NCBI RefSeq assembly: GCF_001435195.1
Contig: NZ_AZFQ01000047.1
Location: forward strand, 1 to 64,000
Length of the DNA: 64,000 bases
Direction of reading: 5' to 3'
From: Liquorilactobacillus satsumensis DSM 16230 = JCM 12392
GTDB lineage: Bacteria > Bacillota > Bacilli > Lactobacillales > Lactobacillaceae
The notes under the pieces were generated by a model. That model had not been told where the DNA came from. It worked only from the letters and a program-made list of their open reading frames with translations, and searched no databases. A program made the translations under genes and the position numbers. Shown piece after piece: positions 55,812 through 64,000 of this stretch; the stretch's first letter is position 1; each line of letters opens with the position of its first letter.

Positions 55812-55860
55812 TATTGGCGGTTGCAAATTGTTAGGCACTTCTAATACAAAGGAGAAAGAA

Positions 55861-57228
55861 ATGAATAAAGCACCTGTAACCAAAAATCAAGAATTAGAAT
55901 TAACAATCACCGACCTAAGTTATGAAGGCAAAGGGGTCGCAAAAATTGAGCGCTATCCGTTGTTTATTGCCAATGCACTTCCAGGTGAAACTGTAGTGGC
56001 GCACGTGATGAAAGCCGGAAAAAATTTCGGTTTTGCGAAGGTAATTAAACGGTTAAATGACAGTCCACAACGAGCAACAGCTATAGAAGATAAATATATG
56101 CAAACTGGGATTGCGCCATTAGAGCATCTTAAATATGCAGCGCAGCTTGAATTTAAACGCACGCAAATTGTTGAATTGCTGAAAAAAGCACATTTGGAGC
56201 AACTGCAGGTGGCACCGACTGTCGGGATGACCACACCGACTCACTATCGAAATAAGGCGCAGATTCCTGTCAGGATGGTTCGCGGCCAATTGGAAACGGG
56301 CTTTTTTCACCAAAACAGCCATCGTCTGATTCCAATGGAAAATTTCTTAATTCAGGATCCGCGGATTGATGAAGTTGTCAAAAAAGTTCGTGATATTATG
56401 CGTAAATACCAGGTAATTGCCTATAACGAAGACGGGCATAGTGGAATTTTACGCCATCTGATTGTGCGTCGGGGACACTACTCCCATGAGGTCATGGTAA
56501 TTCTGGTTACACGAACTAAAAGGATGCCACAAAGTGAACAAATCACGCAGGCAATTCTGCAAGAATGCCCTGATGTTGTGAGTGTGATTCAAAATATCAA
56601 TCAAGAAAAAACAAATGTAATTTTGGGGAGCAAAGATCGTTTGTTAGCGGGTAAAGCACAAATTACCGATACTTTAAATGGAATCAGTTTTGCAATTTCT
56701 GCACATTCTTTTTATCAGGTTAATTCTGTTCAGACTGAAAGACTCTACCAAGAAGTTGCGCAGCGTGCAGAGCTGACAGGAAACGAGACCGTGATTGATG
56801 CATATTGTGGAATTGGCACGATTTCATTGAATCTAGCTGCAAAAGCGAAACAGGTTTATGGGGTAGAGATTGTCCCAGAAGCGATTGCTGATGCACGTAA
56901 AAATGCAGAAATGAATAAAATTGCTAATACTACTTTTGAAGTTGGAACGGCAAGTGAATGGATGACTAAGTGGTCACAAGCGGGACTAAAGCCTGATGTT
57001 GTAGTTTTTGATCCACCGCGTAAGGGCTTGGATAATGAAGTTATTCAAAGTACAGTTACATTAGCCCCACGTAAAATTGTGTATGTCAGTTGCAATCCGG
57101 CAACCTTGGTTCGTGATTTACAGATATTTATCCAGCAAGGATATGAAATTAAGCAGCCAATTTTACCTGTCGATCAGTTTCCGCAAACGGTACATGTCGA
57201 ATCAGTCACTGTTTTGGAACGTGCTTAA
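55861..57228 (+). CDS. rlmCD: 23S rRNA (uracil-5-)-methyltransferase RlmCD
   Basis: S-adenosylmethionine-dependent enzyme making m5U in 23S rRNA (U747/U1939 type in Gram-positives), 455 aa. N-terminal TRAM domain (ELTITDLSYEGKGVAKIERY), SAM motif IDAYCGIGTISLNLA, DPPRKGLD, and the catalytic cysteine in YVSCNPATLVRDL. ATG 55861 has AAAGGAG upstream; the longer open frame from 55699 covers the leader. Confidence 0.93.
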   Translation: MNKAPVTKNQELELTITDLSYEGKGVAKIERYPLFIANALPGETVVAHVMKAGKNFGFAKVIKRLNDSPQRATAIEDKYMQTGIAPLEHLKYAAQLEFKRTQIVELLKKAHLEQLQVAPTVGMTTPTHYRNKAQIPVRMVRGQLETGFFHQNSHRLIPMENFLIQDPRIDEVVKKVRDIMRKYQVIAYNEDGHSGILRHLIVRRGHYSHEVMVILVTRTKRMPQSEQITQAILQECPDVVSVIQNINQEKTNVILGSKDRLLAGKAQITDTLNGISFAISAHSFYQVNSVQTERLYQEVAQRAELTGNETVIDAYCGIGTISLNLAAKAKQVYGVEIVPEAIADARKNAEMNKIANTTFEVGTASEWMTKWSQAGLKPDVVVFDPPRKGLDNEVIQSTVTLAPRKIVYVSCNPATLVRDLQIFIQQGYEIKQPILPVDQFPQTVHVESVTVLERA

Positions 57229-57372
57229 AAGGTTAAAAATTACGCAAGGATAAAAAAACAAGCTCTCATAGTTTAATGCATAATTAGTATTTTAATATTT
57301 TAACGCAGCTCTAGCCTACTAGTCAGGAAACTTCTAAGCAGTTTGCGAGCTAATTAACGTGTAGTTAGGGAA

Positions 57373-57401
57373 TTGACATTCGGTAAAAGTTAATGTAATT
57401 T
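57373..57401 (+). promoter_or_regulatory. Ferrochelatase promoter
   Basis: TTGACA (57373-57378), a 17-base spacer and TAATTT (57396-57401). No Fur-box palindrome was recognised. Confidence 0.6.
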
Positions 57402-57447
57402 ACTTAATTAAAGGAAGCAAATTATAGAAGATAGCCGGTGATTGACT

Positions 57448-58413
57448 ATGAAAAAGGGAATTTTATTAATTAACTTGGGGACTCCCGTGGCACCCACTGC
57501 GGCGGCAGTCAGACCATATTTAAGACGCTTTTTAGGTGACCCGCGGGTGATTGCAATGCCGCGCTTGTTGTGGAAACCCATTTTAGAATTGATGATCCTG
57601 CCTAAGCGGCCCGCAGCCTCTGCAAAGATGTATCAAGCAATTTGGTCACAAGACTATGGGTCACCGTTGGCATATTACACTCAAAAACAAGCGACACGCC
57701 TGCAAGCTTTGCTGCCAGACAGAATAGTGAAGTATGCTTTCAGTTATAGTGCACCGTTTATTCCAGAAGTCTTGCGTGAATTTGCCCGTGAGCAGGTGGA
57801 AGAATTAACAATCATTCCACTTTATCCGCAATATTCGACTACGACAGTCGGGTCTGTGACGGATGAAATTACTGCATTCTATCATAAAAGTACTTTTGTG
57901 CCTAATCTGCGCGTGGTAACCTCTTTTTATCAGGCACCAGATTATATCGAAGTATTGGCAGCAAAGATTAAAAATGCCTGGCAACAAAAGCATTATGATA
58001 AATTGCTACTCTCTTATCATGGAATTCCAGAAAGCTACGTTGCAAAAGGGGATCCGTATGCACGCCAATGTCATGCTACAACCCAACTTTTACGTGAGAA
58101 GTTGGGCACTATTCCCGTATTGGAAACCTTTCAGTCTAAATTTGGAAGGGCTAAGTGGTTAGAGCCAGCCACAGATCACACGTTGAAAAGTTTACCGCAG
58201 ACTGGAATTAAAAACGTTTTGGTTGTTTCACCGGCGTTTGTTTCGGATTGTTTGGAGACGCTGCATGAATTACAGCTCGAAAACAGGGAATATTTTATGT
58301 CCGCTGGCGGGCAGACCTATGATGTTGTTCCGTGTTTAAATGATGATGAGGATTTTATTAAGGTACTTAAAAATTTAGCGGTTGCGCCTGCAGATCAGCA
58401 CGCGCTGCGTTAA
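57448..58413 (+). CDS. hemH: Ferrochelatase (coproporphyrin type)
   Basis: Inserts iron into a porphyrin; in Firmicutes the substrate is coproporphyrin III. 321 aa. LLINLGTPVAPTAAAVRPYL at the N terminus, the metal-site histidine in LLSYHGIPESYV (about 183) and glutamate in VSDCLETLHEL (about 264) are in place, so it looks active. ATG 57448 has GGTGA upstream. No other haem gene is in the window. Confidence 0.92.
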   Translation: MKKGILLINLGTPVAPTAAAVRPYLRRFLGDPRVIAMPRLLWKPILELMILPKRPAASAKMYQAIWSQDYGSPLAYYTQKQATRLQALLPDRIVKYAFSYSAPFIPEVLREFAREQVEELTIIPLYPQYSTTTVGSVTDEITAFYHKSTFVPNLRVVTSFYQAPDYIEVLAAKIKNAWQQKHYDKLLLSYHGIPESYVAKGDPYARQCHATTQLLREKLGTIPVLETFQSKFGRAKWLEPATDHTLKSLPQTGIKNVLVVSPAFVSDCLETLHELQLENREYFMSAGGQTYDVVPCLNDDEDFIKVLKNLAVAPADQHALR

Positions 58414-58473
58414 AGAGAGCTTAAAAAAGATGCAGTTTTTTGGGATTTGCGCGGTCTAAAAACTAATAAAAAA

Positions 58474-58520
58474 GCTGGGACAAAACTGGAAATAGTTTCC
58501 AATTTTCTCTCAGCCTTTTT
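58474..58520 (+). terminator. Terminator after hemH
   Basis: GCTG-GGACAAAA-TGGAAA pairs with TTTCCA-TTTTCTCT-CAGC around a 3-base loop, followed by CTTTTTAT. It may serve both this gene and the convergent DUF4828 gene. Confidence 0.85.
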
Positions 58521-58581
58521 ATTTTTTACAGGTTGAACTCACGAATTAAAAAAGTAGTTTTCATAGAATGAAAGGCTAAAA

Positions 58582-58965
58582 TTATTTTTCCGATGCTGGA
58601 TCATTTGTTTGCAAGGTTTCACACCTTGTAACAGGATAGACTTGATTGTCTGCCTCATCAAATAGGCTGATTGGCTTATGTTCTGAAAGATCAACACGAA
58701 GATGGTAACCATAGTTATCTAAAAAAAGCAATTCCTTTTCATCCAAGTGAACTATTTTTCCGGGAAGCTTGCGCCCATCAATTAGAACATCAAGGGGTTC
58801 TGTGATCTGTAAAACATGGATACGTCCATTCAAATCATCTGTGAAATTCCACTTGCCAATGTAATAAGCAGGAAGATCTACGCTGCGATGATGTTTTCTA
58901 AACAGCGGAAGAAAGCTGAGGTGATTGCGCAACCTGAATCCCGTGTTTTTCTGGTTTCGGCTCAT
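58582..58965 (-). CDS. DUF4828-family protein, unknown function
   Basis: 127 aa, basic N terminus (MSRNQKNTGFRLRNHLSFLP) then a beta-rich domain with YYIGKWNF, ITEPLDVLIDGRKLPGKIV and KELLFLDNYGYHLRV. The family is found mainly in lactobacilli and has no known role. No signal peptide or membrane segment. ATG 58965 has GGGAGGAG upstream; an ATG nine codons earlier overlaps nothing useful. It is convergent with hemH and divergent from the oxidoreductase. Confidence 0.75.
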   Translation of the reverse strand: MSRNQKNTGFRLRNHLSFLPLFRKHHRSVDLPAYYIGKWNFTDDLNGRIHVLQITEPLDVLIDGRKLPGKIVHLDEKELLFLDNYGYHLRVDLSEHKPISLFDEADNQVYPVTRCETLQTNDPASEK

Positions 58966-59192
58966 TTTACTGCGCTCCTCCCTCGTAAACAATAAAAACT
59001 TGGACTAATATTTTCACATATAATATAACATTTTTTTGTCCGATAAAGTAGCCATTCAACTGAAATTTAACACTAATATGAAACAAATGAAATATTTTTG
59101 TGATGTATGTTTCATAACCGTCCGCCTTGATATACGGTCCGTCTTTTTTTTGATACAATGCTTATAGTGAAAAAAGCAAAGGAGGGGTACAA

Positions 59193-60203
59193 ATGTTAAA
59201 ATTAGGGGTAATTGGAACGGGATGGATCACTAAACAATTTGTTGAGGCTACCCAAGAAGTCGGTGGGTGGCAACTTACAAGTGTTTTTTCGCGTAACCTT
59301 GAGCGAGCTAGCGCTTTTGCAGCTGATTTTGCGGGGGAAATTAAAGGGTATCGTGATTTAGATACTTTTTTTGCAGAAGGTGATTTTGATGTTGTTTATA
59401 TTGCGTCGCCTAATAGTTTGCATTTTGCACAGGCACGACAAGCGATTCTAGCAGATAAGCATGTGATTGTTGAAAAACCGGCCTGTTCAAATCCTAATGA
59501 GATGAAGGTCTTAATTAGATTGCTGCGGCGTAAGCACCACATCTTTTATTTTGAAGCTGCACGGCATTTTCATGAGCCAAACTTTAAAGCCGCTGAACGG
59601 CAGCTTCGAAAAATGAAAACGTTACAAGGAGCTACATTGACTTACCTAAAATACTCGTCACGCTTTGATGACTTTCTGGCGGGTAGTGAACCCAACGTTT
59701 TTTCTCTGGATTTTTCTGGTGGAGCACTGCAAGATCTTGGGGTTTATCTGGTGTATGATGCAGTTTCTTGGTTTGGAATGCCGCAAAAGGCAATGTATTT
59801 TCCACATAAATTACGTAACGGAATTGATGGTAAAGGGGTTGCAATTTTACAGTATGCTGATTTTGAAGTTACGCTTAATCTTGGTAAAACTGCTACTTCG
59901 TATCTTCCAAGTGAGATTTATGGTGCGCGGGATACGCTCTGGCTGGATAATGCCGCAGAGCTGAAAAAGGTTACTTATTTTGCAGCAGATGGTTCAAAAA
60001 CAGATTTGACGCAAAAGACTGCTGAGAATCCAATGGTTGCAGAGGTCAAAAATTTTACAGCCGTGTTGCAAAGGCCCGAATCGCTTAGTAATAAACAGTT
60101 AATGGAAGACTGGTTAGCGGTAGCTGTGCAGGTAAATCGGGTTTTATATTCTCTCAGACAGAGTGCACAGCTTCAATTCAGAGCAGACTTTGAGTTTAGA
60201 TAA
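59193..60203 (+). CDS. Gfo/Idh/MocA-family oxidoreductase
   Basis: NAD(P)-dependent dehydrogenase of 336 aa. Rossmann fingerprint LGVIGTGWITKQFVE (about 3-17), catalytic-domain lysine in VIVEKPACSNPNEM (about 94) and a C-terminal alpha/beta domain with SGGALQDLGVYLVYD. Starts after GGAGGGG. Substrate unknown (sugar or polyol derivatives are usual). The helicase follows 18 bases later. Confidence 0.88.
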   Translation: MLKLGVIGTGWITKQFVEATQEVGGWQLTSVFSRNLERASAFAADFAGEIKGYRDLDTFFAEGDFDVVYIASPNSLHFAQARQAILADKHVIVEKPACSNPNEMKVLIRLLRRKHHIFYFEAARHFHEPNFKAAERQLRKMKTLQGATLTYLKYSSRFDDFLAGSEPNVFSLDFSGGALQDLGVYLVYDAVSWFGMPQKAMYFPHKLRNGIDGKGVAILQYADFEVTLNLGKTATSYLPSEIYGARDTLWLDNAAELKKVTYFAADGSKTDLTQKTAENPMVAEVKNFTAVLQRPESLSNKQLMEDWLAVAVQVNRVLYSLRQSAQLQFRADFEFR

Positions 60204-60221
60204 GAAATAGAAGAGGAAAAG

Positions 60222-61514
60222 ATGGATTTAAAATTTCAAGAATTTTTTAAAGAACAAGGATATACGCAACAAACAATTATTCAACAGACGGTGTATCAAC
60301 CGCTAAAAGCTGGAGAGAGTATTTTAGGCCTTGCACCAACCGGTTCAGGCAAAACCTTGGCATATACGTTGCCGCTTTTAGAAAATGTTGTACCGGCTCA
60401 AGGCGTGCAGTTGATGATCGTGGCACCTTCACAAGAACTTGCCGCCCAACTTGCAACGGTGATTAGGCGCTGGGCAGCATTAAAAGAACTCAAAGTCACA
60501 ACTTTGATTGGCGGAGCAAATGTTAAACGGCAACTCGAAAAACTTAAAAAAAAGCCAGAAGTGATTGTCGGGACACCAGGTAGAATGTTAGAGTTGGCTG
60601 ACGCTAAGAAGCTTAAATTGCATCATTTACACGCGGTGGTCTTTGATGAAGCTGATGAACTGTTGACAGACGAAACACTTACGGCTTGTCGTGCATTGCT
60701 CGCGCATGCTCCTGGGCGCCAAGTTCAATTGAGCTTTTTTTCCGCTACTACTGCAGATATTTTTCAACAACTGGAACACTGGTTTGGGGTGCCGATTAAA
60801 ACTTACGATGTGCGGGCACAGGATCAAACGCAAGGGGAAGTGACACACTACTTGCTCGAAACTCCCACACGTAAACGAACAGAAGCTTTACGTCGGCTTG
60901 CACACTTAGAAGGCTTTAGTGCATTGGTATTCTTCAAACAAGTTGCGGTGCTTGAGGAAGTCGCAGCTAAACTAGATTACCAAAAAGTGCCGGTAGCGAC
61001 TCTTGAAGGTCAAAGTCGGCAACAGGAGCGGCAGCGTTCATTGGAACAACTGAGACAAGGAAAGATTAAACTGTTACTGACAACTGACGTGGCTGCTCGC
61101 GGTTTGGATATTCAACAGTTGCCCGCAGTGGTCAATTATGATTTACCTGCAGATATTACGATTTATATTCATCGGGTCGGTCGTACTGGGAGAATGGGAG
61201 CTCAAGGTGCTGTGATTAACTTGGGTAATGAGCATGTTCTCAGGACCTTTCGTCAGTTGTTGCGTGCTGGTGGCTATGAGCCCGTCCAAGGAGAACTTTT
61301 TGGCGGTAAATTGCTTAAAGCAAATGAGGTTGCAGCAAAATCAGAGCTTAAAAGCCCCCTTGACCGCACTTCCAAGAATGTGAAGCCACGCACAAGCAAA
61401 CCGGTTAAAATGGACAACTCAGTTTCTTTGAAGAAAAAGCACAAAGGGCATAAAAAGCGAAAACGAGACCAGCTTAATAAGGGAAAGAGACGTGTTTCTA
61501 AGAAAATACAGTAA
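60222..61514 (+). CDS. DEAD-box RNA helicase
   Basis: 430 aa, superfamily 2. Motif I APTGSGKT, Ia (VAPSQELA), GTPGRM, DEAD in VFDEADELL, SAT in SFFSATT, and the C-terminal DVAARGLD and HRVGRTGR are all present. A lysine/arginine-rich tail (about 370-430) follows, as in CshB-like cold-shock helicases. Role in ribosome assembly or mRNA decay is inferred from the family. Confidence 0.93.
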   Translation: MDLKFQEFFKEQGYTQQTIIQQTVYQPLKAGESILGLAPTGSGKTLAYTLPLLENVVPAQGVQLMIVAPSQELAAQLATVIRRWAALKELKVTTLIGGANVKRQLEKLKKKPEVIVGTPGRMLELADAKKLKLHHLHAVVFDEADELLTDETLTACRALLAHAPGRQVQLSFFSATTADIFQQLEHWFGVPIKTYDVRAQDQTQGEVTHYLLETPTRKRTEALRRLAHLEGFSALVFFKQVAVLEEVAAKLDYQKVPVATLEGQSRQQERQRSLEQLRQGKIKLLLTTDVAARGLDIQQLPAVVNYDLPADITIYIHRVGRTGRMGAQGAVINLGNEHVLRTFRQLLRAGGYEPVQGELFGGKLLKANEVAAKSELKSPLDRTSKNVKPRTSKPVKMDNSVSLKKKHKGHKKRKRDQLNKGKRRVSKKIQ

Positions 61515-61554
61515 ATGCCTGTTTCTTCTCCAAAGATGACTTGCAAGCGAAGTA

Positions 61555-61583
61555 TTGACTTTATGCAATTTAATTTCTATACT
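61555..61583 (+). promoter_or_regulatory. tRNA-Arg promoter
   Basis: TTGACT (61555-61560), a 17-base spacer and TATACT (61578-61583), with AT-rich sequence between. It lies 30 bases before the tRNA. Confidence 0.8.
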
Positions 61584-61613
61584 AATAGAGTTAGTGCTTT
61601 AATTGTGCGTCAT

Positions 61614-61687
61614 GCGCTTGTAGCTCAGCAGGATAGAGCGACCGCCTCCTAAGCGGTAGGTCATCGGTTCGATTCCGATCAAGCGCA
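61614..61687 (+). tRNA. tRNA-Arg (CCT)
   Basis: The acceptor GCGCTTG pairs with CAAGCGC. The anticodon stem ACCGC/GCGGT encloses CTCCTAA (CCT), reading AGG. CCA is not encoded. It is a single gene with its own promoter and terminator. Confidence 0.97.
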
Positions 61688-61786
61688 TTAGTTGGACAGC
61701 CTGTGGCAGAGCTAAAGTTAGTTTTTTCTCCGAAGCTTGTAACTGAAGTTGAGGTTTAAGCAGCTGCTGTGGAGGGAATCTCTAAG

Positions 61787-61843
61787 AAGTATCATTACTT
61801 TACAATTCAAGTTAATGAATTGTAAAGTAATGATACTTTTTTA
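61787..61843 (+). terminator. Perfect 23-bp terminator after tRNA-Arg
   Basis: Arm 61787-61809 (starts AAGTATCATTACTT) is the exact complement of 61816-61838 (ends AGTAATGATACTT), loop 6 bases, followed by a T tract. It lies 100 bases after the tRNA. The bases between hold no gene. Confidence 0.92.
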
Positions 61844-61964
61844 GTTAAATGACTTTGTTTAACTAAAAACTTAGAAAGTGTTTAATTTCACAGATTGAGT
61901 TTTCTGTTAGGGTTTGTTTGTAGTACAATGATGGTAAGAAAGTTGATATTGAGGTGGTCTCCAA

Positions 61965-63110
61965 GTGAAAAAAATTAAAGTGATGACAGTATTCGGCACA
62001 CGCCCAGAGGCTATCAAAATGGCACCAGTTATTTTGCAATTGAAGAAACGTACAGCAGAATTTGAAGTTGTGACAGTTGTGACGGCACAACATCGTGAAA
62101 TGCTCGATCAGGTTTTGAAGGTCTTTAATATTCGTCCTGATTATGATCTGAATATTATGAAGAGTAATCAAACCCTAGGAGATATCACTGCAAATGTGCT
62201 GCAGTTACTTGATGGAGTTTTGGCGGAAGTTCAACCTGAGATAGTACTGGTACATGGTGATACCACCACCACTTTTGCTGCAGGTTTAGCTGCTTTTTAT
62301 CGGCAAATTCCAGTAGGCCATGTTGAGGCTGGATTGCGTACTTGGAATAAATATTCACCATATCCTGAAGAAATGAACCGCCAAATGACAGATGCACTGA
62401 GTGATTTATATTTTGCACCGACCGCTATGAGTCGGGATAATTTATTGAAAGAAAATCATGCAGCAAAACGAATTTTTGTCACGGGCAATACTGCAATTGA
62501 TGCTTTACGTGAGACGGTTAGTGCCACTTATCAGCATGAGGTACTTTCTCAAGTTGAGGCACAGCACCGCTTAATTTTATTAACCATGCATCGTCGTGAG
62601 AACTTAGGAGCCCCGATGGCAGCTGTCTTTAATGCAGTAAAGAATGTGGTTGCAAAACATCCGGATGTCGAAGTGATTTATCCACTGCATCTAAACCCGA
62701 AAGTACGCAAGGTTGCACGTGAAATTTTAGGGGACGTTTCACGGGTACATTTGGTTGAGCCATTAAATGTAGTGGATTTTCATAATCTGTGCGCCCGTTC
62801 TTATTATATTATGACTGATTCAGGGGGAGTGCAGGAAGAGGCGCCGGCACTTAAAAAACCAGTACTCGTATTGCGTGATACAACCGAACGCCCTGAAGGA
62901 GTTACTGCTGGAACGTTGAAACTCGTCGGAACAAAACAAGCTACCGTGGAATTGGCCATGGAGCAATTGTTAAATGATAATGGAGAATATGAAAAAATGA
63001 AAGCTGCACGTAATCCATATGGAGACGGGCAGGCAGCTGCACGTATTTTAGCTGCAATCCGATTTCATTTCGGACAAACGGAAGCCAAGCCAAACGAATT
63101 TGTCGAGTAA
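61965..63110 (+). CDS. wecB: UDP-N-acetylglucosamine 2-epimerase
   Basis: Interconverts UDP-GlcNAc and UDP-ManNAc (also called mnaA), 381 aa. It supplies ManNAc for the wall teichoic acid linkage unit or exopolysaccharide. Family blocks: VFGTRPEAIKMAPVIL, VHGDTTTTFAAGLAAFY, VEAGLRTWNKYSPYPEE, MHRRENLG and TDSGGVQEEAP. GTG start with GAGGTGG upstream. It stands alone, away from other polymer genes. Confidence 0.95.
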   Translation: MKKIKVMTVFGTRPEAIKMAPVILQLKKRTAEFEVVTVVTAQHREMLDQVLKVFNIRPDYDLNIMKSNQTLGDITANVLQLLDGVLAEVQPEIVLVHGDTTTTFAAGLAAFYRQIPVGHVEAGLRTWNKYSPYPEEMNRQMTDALSDLYFAPTAMSRDNLLKENHAAKRIFVTGNTAIDALRETVSATYQHEVLSQVEAQHRLILLTMHRRENLGAPMAAVFNAVKNVVAKHPDVEVIYPLHLNPKVRKVAREILGDVSRVHLVEPLNVVDFHNLCARSYYIMTDSGGVQEEAPALKKPVLVLRDTTERPEGVTAGTLKLVGTKQATVELAMEQLLNDNGEYEKMKAARNPYGDGQAAARILAAIRFHFGQTEAKPNEFVE

Positions 63111-63137
63111 GTGTTTGTTTTTTAGGGGGAGATACCC

Positions 63138-63539
63138 ATGGGTAAAATGGAAGTTGATCGCCACGGTTTCAAGATTGAAGAGCATGTTTTCCATCGCTAT
63201 TTTTCACTATATACGATTGGATTGCGCTATTACCCTGAGTTGTTTAATCTACTTGAACAACATCCAGACCCAGAGAATCCGCGAACAATTTCATCGAATA
63301 TGAATGTTGTTTTTGCAATTTTACGTTATCAGGAAATGACCAAAGATCTAGTTAGTTTGCAGGCTGTCAGCCAAGTTAGCAAAACTGAGGGCAATATTTC
63401 GTGTGAGGTCAAAGAGTTGCAGAAGATTATCGATACACTTGAACATTTGCAATATATGATTGCACATGATCCCAGTGTGGCTAAAAATGCACAAGTTGTT
63501 AAGGATAAGATTCTTGATCTAGATCATTTTAGAAAGTAG
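63138..63539 (+). CDS. Hypothetical protein, 133 aa
   Basis: I do not recognise the family. It is soluble-looking and helix-rich, with no signal peptide, and has FSLYTIGLRYYPELFNLLEQ near residues 22-41 and a long amphipathic C-terminal half (VKELQKIIDTLEHLQYMI). The charge is mixed and no cysteine motif is present. ATG 63138 has AGGGGGAGA upstream, and the gene follows wecB by 27 bases, so they are probably cotranscribed. Confidence 0.7.
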   Translation: MGKMEVDRHGFKIEEHVFHRYFSLYTIGLRYYPELFNLLEQHPDPENPRTISSNMNVVFAILRYQEMTKDLVSLQAVSQVSKTEGNISCEVKELQKIIDTLEHLQYMIAHDPSVAKNAQVVKDKILDLDHFRK

Positions 63540-63664
63540 TTCCTAAACGGAGTTACTTTATTTTTATACATTATAAAATATTTTGCTGATTTTGAAACAA
63601 GCCCTTTCTGGTGGTTGGGAAAATTTATTTTGATAGAGCAATGAAATATAAGGGAGAGTTATTT

Positions 63665-64000
63665 TTGAAATATAAGCAGGAGGTTATCTATCCACGTGGG
63701 GAAGTCGTTAATGCTCAGACGCCAGTCGTGGTTACGCTACATGGAATGGGGACGAACTATTTAAATTTAAGACCTTTGATGCCGATTTTTGCACTTCCGA
63801 TCATTGAAATTCATCTTGAGGGTGATCTAACCTATGGTGATGGTTATACGTACTATATTCCTGAATTTATTCATCAAAGTGAAGAAGCGGTGATTACGGA
63901 AACTGCATTGGCTGTGCACACTGAAGTGGCAGCTATTTTGGCGAACAGAGGATTAGCAGAAAATCCGTTGAATGTTTTGGGATTCAGTCAAGGGGCTATT
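63665..64000 (+). CDS. Alpha/beta hydrolase, 3' end beyond the window
   Basis: The first 112 residues of a probable phospholipase/carboxylesterase-type hydrolase. TTG start (KYKQEVIYPRGEVVNAQTPV after Met) follows AGGGAGAG. VVTLHGMGTNYLNLRPLM supplies the oxyanion strand-turn, and GFSQGA at the very end is the nucleophile elbow (Ser about 109). The acid and histidine lie outside. Confidence 0.8.
   Translation, partial: MKYKQEVIYPRGEVVNAQTPVVVTLHGMGTNYLNLRPLMPIFALPIIEIHLEGDLTYGDGYTYYIPEFIHQSEEAVITETALAVHTEVAAILANRGLAENPLNVLGFSQGAI

Noticed and set aside
55699-55860. A 54-residue N-terminal extension of RlmCD.
   Set aside because: It translates through the hairpins and terminator-like stem of the leader; ATG 55861 has a proper ribosome binding site.

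Overview
The window is low-GC Firmicutes chromosome, almost certainly from a member of the Lactobacillaceae. The evidence is gene content and order: ctsR-clpC without mcsA/mcsB, then rpoB-rpoC, comC, rpsL-rpsG-fusA and an uninterrupted S10-spc-alpha ribosomal superoperon ending at rplQ, followed by ecfA1-ecfA2-ecfT-truA-rplM-rpsI. AGGAGG-type ribosome binding sites, frequent TTG/GTG starts and many rho-independent terminators agree with this. A Ligilactobacillus/Liquorilactobacillus-like genus is a guess from gene order (comC beside rpsL). No CRISPR array, insertion sequence, prophage or integrase was seen.

Layout. 1-709: eight tRNA genes (the first cut by the window edge). 1091-4056: heat-shock pair ctsR-clpC with a CtsR operator on its own promoter. 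4221-11873: rpoB and rpoC, with a strong promoter and a roughly 200-nt leader. 11873-14741: gluconokinase with its own promoter, then comC on the minus strand. 14802-18347: rpsL, rpsG, fusA. 18426-32800: about 30 translation genes from rpsJ to rplQ, including secY, adk, infA and rpoA, with leaders or internal promoters before rpsJ, rplO and infA and a structured element after rplQ. 32968-37206: energising module of ECF vitamin transporters, truA, rplM-rpsI. 37566-39573: an omega-amidase/aminotransferase pair. 40212-44123: MarR-type regulator, ECF S component, GH73 glucosaminidase, xpt-pbuX. 44307-54428: PurK-like ATP-grasp protein, pcrA-ligA-camS, gatCAB. 54498-63539: dagK, rlmCD, ferrochelatase, DUF4828, an oxidoreductase, a DEAD-box helicase, tRNA-Arg, UDP-GlcNAc 2-epimerase and an unrecognised small protein. 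The window ends inside an alpha/beta hydrolase gene.

How the parts work together. Most of the window is growth machinery: transcription, translation, protein export and nucleotide supply. Many units begin with structured 5' leaders, consistent with feedback control of ribosome and RNA polymerase synthesis. Several smaller units share an extended -10 promoter of the form TGnTAkrAT (k = T or G, r = A or G). The ECF module at 32968-35442 could energise the S component at 40779.

No large unknown defence or biosynthetic system is visible. The points most worth a second look are: a PurK paralogue whose ATP/Mg-binding residues are replaced (44307-45464); a triplicated motif around the MarR gene (39893-40196); a 21-codon ORF with a near-perfect ribosome binding site before the gluconokinase (12118-12183); a cAM373-like heptapeptide in the CamS signal sequence; structured RNAs that fit the known Lacto-rpoB, L17DE, L13-leader and 23S-methyl motifs by position; and a ferrochelatase gene with no other haem gene nearby.
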